Assembly (NCBI GenBank): GCA_030685015.1
Contig: JAUXWS010000058.1
Location: forward strand, 1 to 62,538
Direction of reading: 5' to 3'
DNA: 62,538 bases
From: a bacterium
GTDB lineage: Bacteria > CAIWAD01
The notes beneath the pieces are model-generated. The model ran no database searches. It had not been told where the DNA came from and saw only the letters and a program-made list of their open reading frames with translations. Numbering within the stretch: position 1 is the stretch's first letter; each line of letters opens with the position of its first letter. Positions 23,624 to 31,811 of this stretch are shown piece after piece. Made by a program: the position numbers and the translations under genes.

Positions 23624-24547
23624 TGGTTCACGCACCTCGAGACCGACCGCATTCATTTCTCGCACAAGTTCTGATTTCCACCTATTACTATCATCAAATT
23701 CGACAAATATGACTCCGCTGAAGTCATTAGGGAGTTCGACTCCGTTTCTTTTCAAGGCTACAACACGACTTCGACCTAGTTTAGCCGTAAAGAACCCATG
23801 CTCAAATACTACATTTTGCCTAGCTCTCAAATTCAGATTCAGACTGAAGTACCTTGCTCCCATATCACACGGCGTGTATAATATTACAGCAAATATAACG
23901 TCAGCATTCGCCTCCAATTTCTCAATAATCGTCATGCCAGCGCTCGCCTGAGCCTGCATTATTACAGGATCTAATCCAATCGCTACCAAAAAGTTCTTCA
24001 CATCAAGTTTGGCGATCTCGTCTTGGCCGTGGACCAGAAATACTCTTCTTCTTTGAAGAGGTTCTGCTTCACCTGTGATCGCTGCTCTGGTCGGCTCAAA
24101 ATAGTATGATCTGAAAACATTTGACGAACGTGCTACCTCTTCACTTATTATCTCATTTTGAATTAAGACACTCACCAAATCCACATTTTTGACGGCCCAA
24201 TGAGTTCTGTAGAGTTCCCATCGACCAATATCAAGACTTGCTCTTACTCTGTCAATAGTGCCAACATCTAAGGCCGGAATCGACTCGTCCATTTCGAATC
24301 TGATAGTAACTCTTTGTCCAGCGGTTACTATACTCAAGATTTTACCTATATGAGAGGCCCCTTCTTCGCGCTCTATCATGAAAAGAGTAGGGAAGTTCTG
24401 CAGTTCTTCAATTGCGGTAGCATCTAGCTCTCTATATCGCTCACTGAGCTCATTCGAAGTGTATTCAATCGCCACTCTGCCTCTTTCGAAAGTATATTCT
24501 CCGTTTTCCCAGCTATCTATAGTTCCCGAAACTAGAATATTGAACAT
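23618..24547 (-). CDS. Cassette gene: CAP12/Pycsar-effector-like TIR protein
   Basis: 309 residues. The C-terminal domain, about residues 168-305, is a TIR-like domain of the CAP12/Pycsar-effector type: RRVFLVHGQDEIAK, then AGMTIIEKLEANADVIFAV, and RARQNVVFEHGFF with the conserved catalytic glutamate (E249). Such domains cleave NAD+ when triggered. The N-terminal 165 residues are an unrecognised beta-rich region that may be the sensor. Its stop codon lies within the attC core. Probable abortive-infection defence effector carried as a gene cassette. Confidence 0.8.
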   Translation of the reverse strand: MFNILVSGTIDSWENGEYTFERGRVAIEYTSNELSERYRELDATAIEELQNFPTLFMIEREEGASHIGKILSIVTAGQRVTIRFEMDESIPALDVGTIDRVRASLDIGRWELYRTHWAVKNVDLVSVLIQNEIISEEVARSSNVFRSYYFEPTRAAITGEAEPLQRRRVFLVHGQDEIAKLDVKNFLVAIGLDPVIMQAQASAGMTIIEKLEANADVIFAVILYTPCDMGARYFSLNLNLRARQNVVFEHGFFTAKLGRSRVVALKRNGVELPNDFSGVIFVEFDDSNRWKSELVREMNAVGLEVREPA

Positions 24548-24588
24548 CGTGAGCTCCCTGATGGTGATAATTGACTCAGCCTAACGGT

Positions 24589-24704
24589 GGCACCAGCCGC
24601 GACGCGCCTGGCGCGGCGCTTGCCTGTTCCCCTCTGACGTTCCATCAAGTCCAGCTCGCAAGCGCCGTGACCAAGCGCAAAGTCGGCTGCAAGCAATGTT
24701 AGCC
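24589..24704 (-). repeat. attC site
   Basis: 116 bp from GCCTAAC to GTTAGCC with the same inner blocks as its neighbours (CAGCCGCGACGCGCC, AAAGTCGGCTGCAAGCAATG). Follows the 137-residue cassette gene, whose TAA stop is in the core. Confidence 0.9.
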
Positions 24705-25112
24705 ATTTGCAAATTTTAATGTTATCAATGAAATTATGATGCCCATAATGATGGCCAATATGCTTACCCTAATCACCCATCTGTGCTTATCATCCGGATG
24801 ATTCAATTGACCGATGAACGAACTTACTGGCAAGAGCTTGACAATCTCCCTCCCACAATTCTTAACTAATCCAAGCTCAGATAATCCATCGTAATCCAAT
24901 TCAATTGTATCTGCTGATAGACCCGAAACATTTCCGCCTCCATAACATTGGCGATAGATTCTGCGATTAGAGTTAGAGATTTTCAGCCACTTTCCTCGGC
25001 CACCTAACTCCTGTAATACAGTATTTGCAACTCGAACGATCTTCCTTTTGTCCTTCCTGTCCTCAGCTTTAGAAAGCGTACGCACATATGCAATTTCAAT
25101 CGCACTCGACAT
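24699..25112 (-). CDS. Cassette gene: small protein with C-terminal membrane anchor
   Basis: 137 residues from the ATG at 25112. A soluble basic N-terminal part (SKAEDRKDKRKIVRVANTVL) and a middle with a glycine/tyrosine stretch (YGGGNVSGL) precede a single C-terminal hydrophobic segment (VSILAIIMGIIISLITL). The protein ends four residues later. No family recognised. Membrane-anchored small proteins often accompany defence genes as effectors, but there is no direct evidence here. Confidence 0.6.
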   Translation of the reverse strand: MSSAIEIAYVRTLSKAEDRKDKRKIVRVANTVLQELGGRGKWLKISNSNRRIYRQCYGGGNVSGLSADTIELDYDGLSELGLVKNCGREIVKLLPVSSFIGQLNHPDDKHRWVIRVSILAIIMGIIISLITLKFANG

Positions 25113-25181
25113 GATGGCTCCACAAGTTCACTGTCCATCCGAAGTTTTTCCGAATCATTTGTGTCAGAGGGTTTCTGATAT

Positions 25182-25306
25182 GGCTAGCGGTGGCTTCAGC
25201 CGCGACGCGCCTGGCGCGGCGCTTGCCTTTCTCCTACCGACGTTTGCTTCAATTCCGACTGCAAGCGCCGTGACAGGCGCAAAGTCGGCTGCAAGCGATG
25301 TTAGGT
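25182..25306 (-). repeat. attC site
   Basis: 125 bp. The left core reads GGCTAGC, one base away from the consensus TAAC, and the right core GTTAGGT is intact. Inner arms are as in the other sites. Belongs to the cassette at 25313-26002. Confidence 0.85.
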
Positions 25307-25312
25307 TGCATG

Positions 25313-26002
25313 TTACACAGCAGACCACGCTCGTGCAATTTCCTCACAAGCAGCCTCTATGTCTGTTCGCTTGCGCTTGAATGATCTCGGTGCGACGTAG
25401 ATCTCGCGCGCAAACAGATCCAGAACGATGCAGGCGCTTGGTTCAAGAAGGGCGGCAGGACGAAGACAATCTGTAAGGTACTGATGAACTACAGTAGCCA
25501 CATAATGTCCAGCATCAATGCCGAGTGGCGAGTTCTTCGCAATGCAAAGCTTGATCGCGCCAGCAGTTGAGTTACCATCAGGGCGTGTTCCCTGTAGAAG
25601 AAGCTCAGGCCTGACGCTTACTGATACACCCGCGATCGTCAGTTGAGGCGCGTCACCTTCGGTCGCAGTAGCTCTGAAATTTGCCAGATCAAGGCTGTCG
25701 CTGAGATCAATGAAAGCTTCGATCGCCTCGATCGAAAGCTGACGGTCCTGCTCCTGCCACTCGCTTGTTGTGCTTGCTGTCTCAAGTCGTGAAATCGCAC
25801 GATCGAGAGAGGAGAAATCTGCACCGCCGCTGACCAGAAACTCACGGATGGCAGTGTAAGCATCGCTGTACCGTGCCACGATGAAATCACGCGGTCGCTT
25901 CTGATCGCGAACAAGGCCGCGCCGTCTTGCAGCTGACGCTACCATGTACTCGCCAAGCTTGTTCACTGAAATTCTAGGATTGGAACGGACTCTATCGTTC
26001 AT
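25313..26002 (-). CDS. Cassette gene: hypothetical protein
   Basis: 229 residues from the ATG at 26002, which has GGAGG four bases upstream; an ATG nine codons earlier lacks a ribosome site. The N-terminus is basic (RSNPRISVNKLGEYMVASAA). The C-terminal region has ACIVLDLFAREIYVAPRSF then KRKRTDIEAACEEIARAW. The beta-strand pattern LDLFAREIY recalls a nuclease-like core, but no catalytic set can be assigned. Function unknown. Confidence 0.55.
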   Translation of the reverse strand: MNDRVRSNPRISVNKLGEYMVASAARRRGLVRDQKRPRDFIVARYSDAYTAIREFLVSGGADFSSLDRAISRLETASTTSEWQEQDRQLSIEAIEAFIDLSDSLDLANFRATATEGDAPQLTIAGVSVSVRPELLLQGTRPDGNSTAGAIKLCIAKNSPLGIDAGHYVATVVHQYLTDCLRPAALLEPSACIVLDLFAREIYVAPRSFKRKRTDIEAACEEIARAWSAV

Positions 26003-26033
26003 GGATCCTCCGAGAGTGTAATTGCTCATTGCA

Positions 26034-26158
26034 ACCTAACGGTGGCTTCAGCCGCGACGCACCTGGCGCGGCGCTTGCCTTTTCAAACCGACGTTTACTT
26101 TCGCTTCCGACTGCAAGCGCCGTGACAGGTGCAAAGTCGGCTTTAAGCAGTGTTATAC
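26034..26158 (-). repeat. attC site
   Basis: 125 bp from ACCTAAC to GTTATAC with the shared inner blocks; the right core deviates (GTTATAC), as is common in chromosomal integron sites. Belongs to the HEPN/zinc-ribbon cassette. Confidence 0.88.
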
Positions 26159-26162
26159 GCTT

Positions 26163-26927
26163 TTACTTCGCCCATCTTCTTTCTTCACAATTGGCGCATA
26201 TCTCATAACTTTCAAGTTCTTTGAATCCTACATATTTTTCGCAAATTGGACATTGCTCCATCGATTTCTCTTCTCTACACAAAAAGCAATAATCACCTCT
26301 CGATGATCCAATAACAATTGTTTCATTGCCGCAATCTGGACAAGTGCCACATGGAGGCATAGATACTAGATCGTCTTTAGATTTTGGAGTAGTCTCAAGT
26401 GCAACTTCTCTTAATGCCTCGCACAGTTGTTCTTCATAATCAAATATCTCCTGACTGACTTTATTATATATATCCTCTTCAGAAAGAACATCTTCAAGTT
26501 CGGTTCCTAGATGATCACGCAAGAAATAATATATGAACTTCAACGCCTTTCCAACGGATAACTTGTGGCTTGGGTCAACTTTAAAAATGTGATGCTCAAT
26601 ACGATTACGACGCCTCTTTAAATCTCTTAATGTCTTTATGTCATCATCTGACAATACAATACCTAAATTGAAAAATCTCGCCAACACATCCTCGAGACCA
26701 ACGGTGTTTGATTCATCCGAAATTGGCTTATCGATATTTTTGTAGATTAGTAAATAATGTACGCGAAACAAACGTTCTTTGAGAAGAAGCTCAACGGCGT
26801 GAAATATGTTCAGAATCGCATGCTTTGGCGCCGTTTCGTATTCGCCATGTAACCAGATGCCAATTCCGAACTCCAGCGAATCAACTGCATTATCGAGTAT
26901 TTCGCTCACTGCCTCGCTCTCCATCAT
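26163..26927 (-). CDS. Cassette gene: HEPN protein with C-terminal zinc ribbons
   Basis: 254 residues from the ATG at 26927, five bases from the neighbouring attC core; the upstream open frame is attC sequence. A HEPN domain contains RRRNRIEHH with the R-x4-H motif (Arg107, His112), preceded by ILNIFHAVELLLKERLF. The C-terminus carries three Cys-pair knuckles (CGTCPDCGN, YCFLC, QCPICEK, ICANCEE) forming zinc ribbons that probably bind nucleic acid. Likely an RNA-cleaving defence or toxin protein. The start is uncertain by one codon and has no ribosome site, as in many cassettes. Confidence 0.7.
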   Translation of the reverse strand: MMESEAVSEILDNAVDSLEFGIGIWLHGEYETAPKHAILNIFHAVELLLKERLFRVHYLLIYKNIDKPISDESNTVGLEDVLARFFNLGIVLSDDDIKTLRDLKRRRNRIEHHIFKVDPSHKLSVGKALKFIYYFLRDHLGTELEDVLSEEDIYNKVSQEIFDYEEQLCEALREVALETTPKSKDDLVSMPPCGTCPDCGNETIVIGSSRGDYCFLCREEKSMEQCPICEKYVGFKELESYEICANCEERRWAK

Positions 26928-26929
26928 GC

Positions 26930-27052
26930 GTATAACGGTGGCTTCAGCCGCGACGCGCATGGCGCGGCGCTTGCCATTTCCTACCGACGTTTGTCTCAAG
27001 TCTGACTGCAAGCGCCGTGACGGGCGTAAAGTTGGCTGAGAGCAATGATTCC
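26930..27052 (-). repeat. attC site with degenerate outer core
   Basis: About 123 bp. The left core GTATAAC is intact; the right end reads AATGATTCC in place of GTTRRRY, and the inner arm is changed (GTTGGCTGAGAGC). Such a site would recombine poorly, fixing this cassette in place. Confidence 0.8.
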
Positions 27053-27067
27053 AAGTGATGATCATCC

Positions 27068-27718
27068 CTAATCAATTCTTATGGAATTATCATGTGCAAA
27101 TTTAGTCCATTTATGTTTGAAAAAACAAAATAGAAACATATCCAAAGTTATACTCAGAATAGAAATAAAAAGCGATATTGACATCAATACAGTGAATGTG
27201 CAAGAACATGGCTGTGTCATACTACCGAATACAACCCCGGTAATGAGAAACGGTTTTAGCAAGAAGAGAAATAAAAAGAAGATGAATTGGAAGCCCGGAA
27301 CCCAAGAAATTAGGCCAGTATGTTTTGAAGGATTGAATGAGGCGAGAAAATATGTAGTATCTATGCAATTGGTCATCGCCTTAGCTCTTTTTCTGATTAA
27401 ACAAGTCGCAAGTTGATCTCTACGGAAATTATATCCCATATTTAACACAAGCGCCATCCCAAGTGTAAGAATGGCACTCGATATAAGAAGGAAGAAATAT
27501 ATTGTCTCAACAATGAAATTAAAAGATTTATCATCTATTAATTTAGAGTACAAATATCCGTTTCCAGCAAATATGGTTAGTAAGAGCGTGAGAAGTTGTA
27601 AAAATATTGTTTGATGGTGATTTTGGTTCTCCGCAAATTGACTGTGAAAGGATTTGGCTAGTTCAAAGCTGTGACTATCGGGATCTTGTCCAAGTGAGTC
27701 CTGAGGATTCTGACCCAT
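27068..27718 (-). CDS. Cassette gene: multi-pass membrane protein
   Basis: 216 residues from the ATG at 27718, preceded by GGAGAGAG. Four hydrophobic segments: about residues 40-55 (LQLLTLLLTIFAGNG), 70-93, 139-160 (FFLFLFLLKPFLITGVV) and 176-200. The N-terminus is soluble and His/Gln-rich. No family recognised. A membrane cassette gene beside HEPN, TIR and OLD genes could be a defence effector, but this is inference from context only. Confidence 0.6.
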   Translation of the reverse strand: MGQNPQDSLGQDPDSHSFELAKSFHSQFAENQNHHQTIFLQLLTLLLTIFAGNGYLYSKLIDDKSFNFIVETIYFFLLISSAILTLGMALVLNMGYNFRRDQLATCLIRKRAKAMTNCIDTTYFLASFNPSKHTGLISWVPGFQFIFFLFLFLLKPFLITGVVFGSMTQPCSCTFTVLMSISLFISILSITLDMFLFCFFKHKWTKFAHDNSIRID

Positions 27719-27731
27719 TCTCTCTCCGTGA

Positions 27732-27793
27732 ATCTAACGCTCCGGTTCAGTGGCGGCGCTCAGCGCCATCCGCTACAACCGGTTTTGGGACAC
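27732..27793 (-). repeat. attC site of a second, shorter family
   Basis: About 62 bp, unrelated to the long sites. One end is ATCTAAC; the arms CGGTTCAGTGGCGGCGC and GCGCCATCCGCTACAACCG pair with a three-base loop. The far core is degenerate (GTTTTGG). It resembles the short attC sites common in mobile integrons. It lies between the OLD gene and the next cassette, in minus-strand orientation. Confidence 0.7.
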
Positions 27794-27839
27794 CCGCGCG
27801 TATGACGATAACGCGAACGTCCCAGTCATTCCACCGCCC

Positions 27840-29849
27840 CTACTTGAGAGCCTTGTTTATTGCCTCGATCAGTTTCTTCCACTGAGTGCGCTCTTCCTCG
27901 GTTAGGTCGGACGCCTCGTGTTCCCGTGTCCAGCGCAAAAACGCCTTGGCGAGCTTGTATTTCGAGAAGCCACTGATCTTATCCGCGAAGATGTCCGCAA
28001 TTGGGCGAACATCTTGCGACGCGGCAGTCGCCTTGACATCCCAGCCCAGATCATCGAAAGCGATCTTCACTAAGGTCTCCCGGAGCAAATCCTCGATCTC
28101 CGGCTTAGTGACCTTTCCCGTGTATGTATCCTTCGTCCGGAGAATCTTCTTGTTTCCCAGCGTGTGAACGAGCGTATCTTGCTGCGCCGCTTGATCACCA
28201 GCCGCGTCAGAGTCCAGCAGAGCTGCGACCTTCAATTTGTGGGCGTGCAGGATGGTCGCGTAGTACACGACCTTCCCTGCGCTGTTGGCGAAGATGAGCG
28301 CGATCTTCTCGTCGAGGTCCACTGCACCCGCGCCGCGAAGGAGCTGCGCAACGGCATCCAAGTACCAGTAGTCCGTCAGGCCCTCCAGGACGAGATTCCT
28401 CGTCTGAGAGAAGAGGCTCTGCGCAAGGTCGTAGCCGAGGGCCTCCTGGAGCGGCAACAGCGCGGCCGGATCGCCCGACGATAGCGTATCATGGACCCTG
28501 GTTCCGACCTTGCGGTCCGGCATGTCCACCACGCGCACCATGTCAAGCTCGCCCGGGCCGACGAGGAACGGCGAGTGTGTTGTGTAGAGTGTCTGATTCT
28601 TATCGGCGAGGCGGGAGATGGTCTCTCGGAAGTCCCGCTGCTTGAGCCCGTGCAGGTGCAGACCTGGCTCATCGAGTAGCAGGATCGCGTTCTGGTGCCT
28701 GTCTGCGGCTTCCGCGAAGAACACAACGAAGAACGATACGAGCCACTGAAAGCCTTCGGACCGTTGATCCAGCTCGATCTCAACGCCCAGCTCATCCTCG
28801 ACCACGACCTTGAGGTATTGACCGTCCGCCTTGATCCGGAGTTTGCTTGCTTCCGGGCGGTCCGGATTCGGATTCCAAGCCGAGACGATTTCTTCGGTGA
28901 GTTGAACGCTCGCTGCGTTGAGTTGATAGTCGCGCTTGTCGAGGTTGTCCTGGTACGCTTGGAGCGCTGCCGCATCTCCGGGAGCGGGTTTCGGGGCGTT
29001 CCCGAGGTCAGCAAGCTCCTTCGCGGTGAACCCGAGCAGCTTGAGCAGGCACAGATTCCCGTAGTCGTACTGTTTGTCATCAAGTACGCCACTCTGCAAG
29101 CGCTGTGCGAGGTGTTCCAAGTGAATACGGGGGCGCACGCGGAAGTAGTTGTTGAACAGGATGAACAGGGGCAGGCGTCCAGCCAAGTGTTTGAGTGCCA
29201 CCGCGCGTTCATCCGCCACCTTGCACGACCTTAAAAGGCGGTCGTAGCGCTCCTCCTCAGGCTGGTCCTGTTCGTCGATCAACGAAAGCGCGCCCTCCAG
29301 CCATGCCTTGAGCTTCGCCGCGCGATCACCCTCCATGCTCGTGGTGTCGGTCCATTCCTTTACGAGTTCAGTGAGCGCCGCGCTGGGCGCAGGGTCGGCG
29401 GCGCCCTTGCGCTTATCGATGTGCGCACCCAGCCGCGTTAGGTCCTTCGATAACGCGCCATAGTTGGGGACAGCTGGCCCTCCGTCGATCTTGTGCCAAG
29501 AGTTGTTGTCAAGCTTGCGGCCGCAGACGAAGGTGCATCCCTCGTAGCCATCCGGAAGGCCATCCAGGTCGCTCGGCTCCAGCGTGAAGTGACCTTCGAC
29601 GACTGTGATTGCGGATGGATCGGTAGCCCCGCGGCCGATGTCTTTGTTGTACTCGGATCGCGGATAGTCACGAAGCGGTTCGAATCTCTCGCTCCCTTTC
29701 GGCGCGTTCAGTTGCTGAAGCGCCTGGAGGATTACCGTCTTCCCAGCTTCATTCGGTCCGACGAGGATCGTCTTCCCCGTCTCGATCTCGAACTCGCCGG
29801 TGTCACGGATGCTACGGTACTTGCAGATGCGAGCTTTGCTGAGTCTCAT
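27840..29849 (-). CDS. OLD-family ATPase/TOPRIM nuclease
   Basis: 669 residues from the ATG at 29849, preceded by GGGAG. Walker A is GPNEAGKT (31-38). The ABC-type ATPase core continues to LLLDEPGLHLH. A TOPRIM nuclease domain follows: NLVLEGLTDYWYLDAV with the catalytic Glu, then VAALLDSDAAGD with the Asp pair. This is the layout of OLD nucleases and GajA. No UvrD-like GajB gene is adjacent, so it looks like a stand-alone OLD. Ends just before a short attC, so it may itself be a large cassette. Probable antiviral nuclease. Confidence 0.85.
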   Translation of the reverse strand: MRLSKARICKYRSIRDTGEFEIETGKTILVGPNEAGKTVILQALQQLNAPKGSERFEPLRDYPRSEYNKDIGRGATDPSAITVVEGHFTLEPSDLDGLPDGYEGCTFVCGRKLDNNSWHKIDGGPAVPNYGALSKDLTRLGAHIDKRKGAADPAPSAALTELVKEWTDTTSMEGDRAAKLKAWLEGALSLIDEQDQPEEERYDRLLRSCKVADERAVALKHLAGRLPLFILFNNYFRVRPRIHLEHLAQRLQSGVLDDKQYDYGNLCLLKLLGFTAKELADLGNAPKPAPGDAAALQAYQDNLDKRDYQLNAASVQLTEEIVSAWNPNPDRPEASKLRIKADGQYLKVVVEDELGVEIELDQRSEGFQWLVSFFVVFFAEAADRHQNAILLLDEPGLHLHGLKQRDFRETISRLADKNQTLYTTHSPFLVGPGELDMVRVVDMPDRKVGTRVHDTLSSGDPAALLPLQEALGYDLAQSLFSQTRNLVLEGLTDYWYLDAVAQLLRGAGAVDLDEKIALIFANSAGKVVYYATILHAHKLKVAALLDSDAAGDQAAQQDTLVHTLGNKKILRTKDTYTGKVTKPEIEDLLRETLVKIAFDDLGWDVKATAASQDVRPIADIFADKISGFSKYKLAKAFLRWTREHEASDLTEEERTQWKKLIEAINKALK

Positions 29850-30229
29850 CGTGAATGCTCCCTGTTCATCCGAGCTGTCCCGCGCCAAGTGCAAATGGAC
29901 CACGTCTGCTTGGTTGGCTAAGGATTGAACAGTCTCGAAAAGCCCCCTCGGGACCTTTTTCGACTAGGACATCCCCCTGATCCGCCCGAGAGAAGGTGCG
30001 CAAAGGTGGCATGAGAGGAAGGGCTTTACACGATATGTGCAGACTCGCCGTCGTGACGGATGGAGGGGAAGGCCTGGTTAAGACCTGCGCTGTCATAATC
30101 CGCCTTTGCCTGAGGGGCGCGCACGGACCGGCAAGAACTCAGAGTTTACTTCAGGGCAATAAAACATGCGCCATGTTGAATGGTAGGCGTTTGATATGAA
30201 GCGCCCTGCCAGTCAAGCTACTACTGCTG
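29850..30229. other. Non-coding region between OLD gene and integrase remnant
   Basis: 380 bases with no convincing gene. It contains the promoter region of the OLD gene and a weak inverted repeat (TCGAAAA ... TTTTTCGA, about 29935-29962). I looked for an attI-like core here, since this is where the start of a cassette array would be, and found none that fits. Confidence 0.35.
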
Positions 30230-30415
30230 TGGTTTCAAAGTCTTTTCCTTCGCCCGCTCCAGGCTAACCCGTACAGGCTCCAGCGGCATCCTAGCGTAGA
30301 TCTCCGACGTCACTTTTGACTCATGGCCCAGAGTCTTTTTGATCACCTCCAGCGGCGTGCCGGTGTCGTCTGGAAGGACGCAAGGCTGCAGCGCAGGTTA
30401 TGCATGTTGATATCC
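30230..30415 (-). pseudogene. Decayed 3' fragment of a second tyrosine integrase
   Basis: The minus strand encodes MHNLRCSLASFQ, then after a one-base frameshift DTGTPLEVIKKTLGHESKV and SEIYARMPLEPVRVSLERAK before a stop. This matches the last 60 residues of the intact integrase beside it (HMHDLRRSLASFQIDTGSPL, GHESKTTTEIYAR). It is a remnant of a related integrase gene, probably left by an earlier integration at the same tRNA or a recombination between two elements. Confidence 0.8.
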
Positions 30416-30443
30416 GTGATACAAGTCGGCAGCATTTCGATGG

Positions 30444-31607
30444 CTACTTCGTCTCGGACTTCAAGATCTCTTCCATGGCCCGCTCCAGACTCACCCGCAC
30501 GGGATCCAGGGCCAGCCTGGCGTAGATCTCGGTCGTGGTCTTGGACTCATGCCCCAGCGTTTTTTGGATGATCTCCAGCGGTGACCCTGTGTCGATCTGG
30601 AAGGAGGCGAGGCTGCGCCGCAGGTCGTGCATGTGCAGGCCTTGAAGTCCGGCCCTCTCGCAGATCCGCATCCAGCCGATCTTGGGATCCATCATGTGCG
30701 GCACGCCGCGGCGCCCTGGGAAGACGTAGAGGCCCTGGGTGTTGGCAAGACGGGCGCGCAGGATCTCCACCACGCGTTCGGTCAGGACCACGTCCAGCTC
30801 CTTGCTGTTCTTCGAGTCCCCGGCTGGCACCACCCAGAGCCCTCGGTCCAGTGAGACATCCTGCCAACGCATCGTGAGCACGTTGGACTTGCGCGCGCCC
30901 GTGAAGAAGGCAATGAGCACGAAATCGCGGATGTCCTCATTCGGCTCATCACGTACGGCCTGGAAAAAGGCCGGGAGCTCCTCGGGCATCAGTCGCCTGG
31001 ACCGACGGTCCTCTCGGTAGAACGTGATGGCGTTCGCCGGGTTGGGAATGTCCAGCTCGTGCTCGCGGATGGAGCGGTTGATGATGGCGCGCAAGAAGGC
31101 GACCACGCGGTTGGCAAGGTGGTGGCCGTTGTGCTCGCCAACCTCCTGATGCAGCTCGACGACCTCGCGCCTGCGGACCTCTCGCATGGCGCGCTTGCCG
31201 GCCCAAGGCTTCAAGTGCTTCATCCACAGCCGCTCGTATTGCGCGATGGAATTCGCCTTGCGGTGGTGCTCCAGGTAGCGGTGGTATTCCTCGTAGGCAT
31301 CTTCAAGGGTGTGCGCAGCAACGCGCACCGCCCTCTTCTTCGGGGCCCCGACCACTTCCCCAGCCGCCATCTTCAAGAGGGTCTCAGCGGCCATCCGCCT
31401 AGCCGCTGGGATCGGGATTTCATTTGCGGATCCGATGCGAACGAAGTTCCGTTTCCCTTCCCGTGTCTTGACGACGTAGAAGGACTTCCCGCCGCTCTTG
31501 GTGATCATCAGCGCAAGCAATGGGACCTGCTCATCATAGATCCACTCCCGCGGGAGGTCCGTTTTGAGCTCTTCCAGGGCCTTTTGGGTAAACCGAATTC
31601 GCCGCAC
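30444..31607 (-). CDS. int: Tyrosine site-specific integrase (P4/phage type)
   Basis: 387 residues from a GTG at 31607 behind GGGGGA; a TTG at 31634 is the alternative start. The N-terminal 85 residues are an arm-binding domain (QVPLLALMITKSGGKSFYVV, KTREGKRNFVRIG), then a core-binding SAM-like domain. The catalytic part has GARKSNVLTMRW (Arg), HMHDLRRSLAS (His-x-x-Arg), GHESKTTTEIYAR (His and Tyr nucleophile). It lacks the extra patch typical of integron IntI. It sits 220 bases from the tRNA-Asn attachment site and should integrate this element there. Confidence 0.9.
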   Translation of the reverse strand: MRRIRFTQKALEELKTDLPREWIYDEQVPLLALMITKSGGKSFYVVKTREGKRNFVRIGSANEIPIPAARRMAAETLLKMAAGEVVGAPKKRAVRVAAHTLEDAYEEYHRYLEHHRKANSIAQYERLWMKHLKPWAGKRAMREVRRREVVELHQEVGEHNGHHLANRVVAFLRAIINRSIREHELDIPNPANAITFYREDRRSRRLMPEELPAFFQAVRDEPNEDIRDFVLIAFFTGARKSNVLTMRWQDVSLDRGLWVVPAGDSKNSKELDVVLTERVVEILRARLANTQGLYVFPGRRGVPHMMDPKIGWMRICERAGLQGLHMHDLRRSLASFQIDTGSPLEIIQKTLGHESKTTTEIYARLALDPVRVSLERAMEEILKSETK

Positions 31608-31630
31608 TGTGTCCCCCGATCCTGGCCGTT

Positions 31631-31671
31631 TCAACCGTTTAATTATTCGAGGAGACGAACCAAACGGTTGA
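31631..31671. promoter_or_regulatory. 10-bp inverted repeat at integrase start
   Basis: TCAACCGTTT (31631-31640) and AAACGGTTGA (31662-31671) are perfect inverted copies with a 21-base spacer, directly upstream of the integrase coding region. Candidate integrase arm-type site or operator controlling int. Confidence 0.5.
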
Positions 31672-31811
31672 CCCTGTCTCCTTCCTGTCTCCTTTTCTAG
31701 CCTGCATGAGTATGGATAACTTGCGTTCTCTTAACAAGTCGCCAGAGGCGAAGTCTTTGATATGATTGATAATTATGGAGAAGGCTGGACGAGTCTGGAG
31801 GAGTCAAACCG

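Noticed and set aside
22000-27100. Possible CRISPR array because of repeated 115-126 bp sequences
   Set aside because: The repeats are long, imperfect, bounded by TAAC/GTTA cores, and separated by whole genes; they are integron attC sites.
27607-27885. Plus-strand frame between the OLD gene and the membrane cassette
   Set aside because: It reads through the short attC site and the antisense of two better genes.
30444-31607. Integron integrase IntI for the cassette array
   Set aside because: The protein has a P4/phage-type arm-binding N-terminus and lacks the IntI-specific insertion; it lies next to a tRNA attachment site and no attI was found.
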